This document shows positions 13,301 to 14,886 of a DNA stretch of 14,886 nt, one piece after another (position 1 is the stretch's first letter; each line of letters starts with the position of its first letter). The DNA is from Oscillospiraceae bacterium. GTDB taxonomy: Bacteria; Bacillota_A; Clostridia; Oscillospirales; Oscillospiraceae. Position numbers and translations under genes: made by a program. The notes beneath the pieces were generated by a model. The model saw nothing but the letters and a program-made list of their open reading frames with translations. It had not been told where the DNA came from and made no database searches. The stretch spans positions 1-14,886 of the forward strand of contig JAGBAI010000094.1 in the NCBI GenBank assembly GCA_017939025.1, given 5' to 3'.

Positions 13301-14886
13301 TCAAGGGTGAAACTCCCAAACAGTATGTCGAACTGACCTCCCAGACCTTCAGCCCCTGGACTGTGGAACTGCTGCCCGCAGATGTTGAGGATCTGAACGC
13401 CGAAATCAGTGGCGTAAAGTATCCCACCTTACAGGGTGCCATTGCAGCTGCAACTCCCGGCCAGACCATCAAGCTGCTGGAAGAAATCACTCTGGCAGAT
13501 GCAGAAACACTGTCCTTGAACGGCATTATTCTGGATCTGAATGAAAAGACCCTGCACATCAACGGCGAATCCGGCACTCTGACCAATGCTACGATTAAGA
13601 ATGGTACCATTGATATCACTACTTATGCTGGCGATACCGTTGCTGACGGTCTGTTTAATGTGGCAGGTTCCGGCACTACCTCTATTCAGAATGTTAACTT
13701 TACTTCCAGCGAAGGCTCCGTTAAGATCTATGCTATCTTTGATGTGATCGGCGGCAGTACACTGAATGTTAACGGCGGATCCATCACTGTCAGTAACAAT
13801 GGCACGGAAGGTGCCCTGTTCTATGCCAATAATGCCGGCGGTGGTACAATCAATCTGACTGGTGTTACCGTCAATTCCACCGACCCCGGTGACTTCCTGG
13901 TGGGTGGTACCGCTGTGATCAGCGGCTGTGATATCACGCTGACTGGCAACAGCAATCTGGACAATGGTATCAATAACAGCACTCTGACTATGACGGATAC
14001 CAAGTACACTGTCACTGGTGCAAGTGGACGCGGCATCACCAGCTATGGCCAGACCATCAATATTACCGGCAACTCCACTGTAAACATGACCAACTGCGCC
14101 GAGGGTGAATTCATGTTCAAGGGTGAGAACGGCCATATCAACATCGCGAATACTGTTAAGGTCACGGAATGTGATGTCATGATGGGCAAGGGTATCCAGA
14201 AAGCTTATCTGAATAACACTCCCTTGACTGCTGACAACGCAAGTCAGGATGCACCCGTCACCACCATTGAAAATACTGACGGTAAGGAACTGGTTGTAGA
14301 TGCTGCTGTGATGGATGTTGACGGAATCAAGTATCTGACCCAGGCAGAAGCTATTGCTGCTGTTGGTGACGGTTCCGTGGTCAAGCTGCTGGCAAACGCT
14401 AATGTCGGCGAGCTGGTACTGGATGGTAAGACGGTTACCATTAATACCAACGGTTATCAGCTGATTGGTACCCTCAAGTCCAATGTGGGACTGACTGTAC
14501 AGACTGTCAACGGCGAGGTAGAGCTGGAAAACGGCGGCACCATCGCCATCAGCAACGGCACCCTGACCATCCAGCCCGCCTTTATCGAAGCCTGGCAGAA
14601 CGGCAAGGCCATCGTCACCTACAAGGACGGCAGCGTCACCACCACCAAGACCTACGTCCTGTCCGAAAAGGCCAAGCTGACTCTGGATGCTAACGGCAAG
14701 CTGACCGAGGTTCCCGGTACGGACGGCGAGATCACCACTCTGCCCTACCACCTGATCCCCAAGGAGAACAAGAACACCTTCGTTCAGACCAGCACCTCCA
14801 CCCTGACCTTCACCTCCAACATGTTCTTCGAGACCTTCTCCGGCGTTGCCAAGCTGGACGGCGTGGAACTGAAGGCCGGTGACTTC
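10387..14886 (+). CDS. Giant secreted beta-helix surface protein (partial)
   Basis: The first 1500 codons; the frame is open to the window edge, so the C-terminus and any cell-wall anchor are unseen. The start follows AAGGAG (10373-10378). Residues 1-29 are a signal peptide: KHNVMTR, a Leu/Val/Met core and PAAA before T30. Residues 37-124 hold two Cys-pair repeats, the second (ATCTEAGLKTFTCSACGDTY) typical of clostridial surface proteins. Residues 146-168 are a further Cys cluster. Residues 185-275 are Ala/Glu/Lys-rich helix, probably coiled coil. Three beta-helix blocks follow, entered by similar motifs (Y-x-S/T-L...A..AAxPG..V.L) near 299, 1012 and 1316, with rungs such as ITGGTF and ISGGSI near 679-795. 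A non-helical domain near 800-995 ends FSPWTVE (F988). Likely an adhesin or glycan-binding surface protein; no catalytic residues were identified. Confidence 0.85.
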   Translation, partial: MKHNVMTRLLSLVLALTMVMSIGIVPAAATEDETSVCTEHQYTNLVSDSATCTTAGTVVYACACGAEQAQESPAKGHSHEGTVTREATCTEAGLKTFTCSACGDTYTESIPVIAHSYENGQCGCGAQDPNYQPNNEGGEDDVPTECTCTTLCSENPGCAYCALEGTKCKFDQTVTEDDEPVVVECDKSAECKAETHAEDCEKAKADAEAAAKAAEEAKAAEESAKRVADVQKLIDALATEFYESEREAKLAEYNACTEAIAALTEEERAQLDLTNYYAAANPQTLENPVYVAYIGDQGYESLSAAVTAAAPGATVTLKAGEYNMVNVNKQLTIKGESKTDTVINFGGAYNQSVASVTDITFENLTINKNNVLYSGFHHSTKESYVDCIINGVLWTYAPTAVFSGCVFNQTGNDYNIWAYGTGTSSVSITNCEFNCTGKSILVYSDQPSTILNVSVSGSTFNASAQQSGKAAIEIDATLVGTGKYYTVSVDGSTANGFATGSNSESPLWNNKTNGNGVKSVENIVYVNGEKVLDLPVTNEFFPVLVAQGGEITLTEDITVSETITVDKPVTINLNGNNVTCSNGFAFEVAGNLNLTGTGTVKGEVDTILMKNGGVLTVNTGVTVEAGSDCAILSNKDNAVTDCTVNIAGGKVVSKSTKYAAISFNGNHTGVKLNISGGEVTGDDAAIYFPCTGTLSMTGGSITGATAIVAKGGTTTISGGSINGNGTKVNYDPNGNGQGCTGDALMVVKNDGYSLSGVTITGGTFTSTNASAVAAYGGATGISITGGTFSSDVTAYVPVTHEQKMETGVVSAKENKNVPESAGTTAVDTSDVTNTAGIDNNNITAMGTNEVAQQTTGLDAALSQTAVNDLVKNMDTSGADKVVLNLEIEVQSVTKESETANVKVSYDVTPVLQPVKEVESAGGETTTTEKVGTGEELETLEKPITFRLPLPANTTSKLVNVWHESTFLGAFEVKGETPKQYVELTSQTFSPWTVELLPADVEDLNAEISGVKYPTLQGAIAAATPGQTIKLLEEITLADAETLSLNGIILDLNEKTLHINGESGTLTNATIKNGTIDITTYAGDTVADGLFNVAGSGTTSIQNVNFTSSEGSVKIYAIFDVIGGSTLNVNGGSITVSNNGTEGALFYANNAGGGTINLTGVTVNSTDPGDFLVGGTAVISGCDITLTGNSNLDNGINNSTLTMTDTKYTVTGASGRGITSYGQTINITGNSTVNMTNCAEGEFMFKGENGHINIANTVKVTECDVMMGKGIQKAYLNNTPLTADNASQDAPVTTIENTDGKELVVDAAVMDVDGIKYLTQAEAIAAVGDGSVVKLLANANVGELVLDGKTVTINTNGYQLIGTLKSNVGLTVQTVNGEVELENGGTIAISNGTLTIQPAFIEAWQNGKAIVTYKDGSVTTTKTYVLSEKAKLTLDANGKLTEVPGTDGEITTLPYHLIPKENKNTFVQTSTSTLTFTSNMFFETFSGVAKLDGVELKAGDF

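Overview
The window looks like a chromosomal stretch from a gut-type Clostridia bacterium, probably Oscillospirales (Oscillospiraceae/Ruminococcaceae). This rests on fairly GC-rich, compact genes with Gram-positive-type ribosome binding sites, the acetylase branch of lysine synthesis, a clostridial-style cysteine-rich/beta-helix surface protein, and a very dense population of intergenic palindromes. The genus cannot be fixed from the sequence.

Layout: (1) 1-600: a palindromic element and a rightward terminator that probably belongs to a gene left of the window, then a 50-residue Cys/Asn-rich microprotein (minus). (2) 602-3811: lysine/peptidoglycan precursor genes. dapH (minus) lies divergent from an M20 N-acetyl-diaminopimelate deacetylase plus patA aminotransferase pair (plus, ATGA overlap). 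Together these three carry out acetylation, transamination and deacetylation. (3) 3994-5235: an SLC1-type sodium:amino-acid symporter (minus). (4) 5504-6037: a nicotinamidase-like cysteine hydrolase (minus), with its promoter back-to-back with that of the next cluster. (5) 6311-9868: rightward cluster murI (D-glutamate for peptidoglycan), udk (uridine salvage), a HAD phosphatase, a YhcH-family protein and a DUF89 phosphatase, with two start/stop overlaps. (6) 10387 to the right edge: the first 1500 codons of a secreted giant surface protein with three beta-helix blocks; its end lies outside the window.

The most striking content is between the genes. All nine gaps where neighbouring genes do not overlap hold at least one palindromic element. 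Eight elements are built from the same unit: a GTAG tetranucleotide immediately followed by an 8-9 bp hairpin with a 2-6 nt loop. The hairpin sequence differs between elements. Six carry two such units in inverted orientation around a linker, and two are single units. This is the architecture of REP/BIME elements, which in gammaproteobacteria are linked to TnpA-REP (RAYT) Y1 transposases. Finding it in a Firmicute with at least five interchangeable hairpin sequences is the main lead. Two further gap elements (5310-5498 and 9878-10065) belong to a different family with a shared 16-nt outer end and a variable internal hairpin. No transposase, CRISPR array, tRNA or rRNA was seen in the window.
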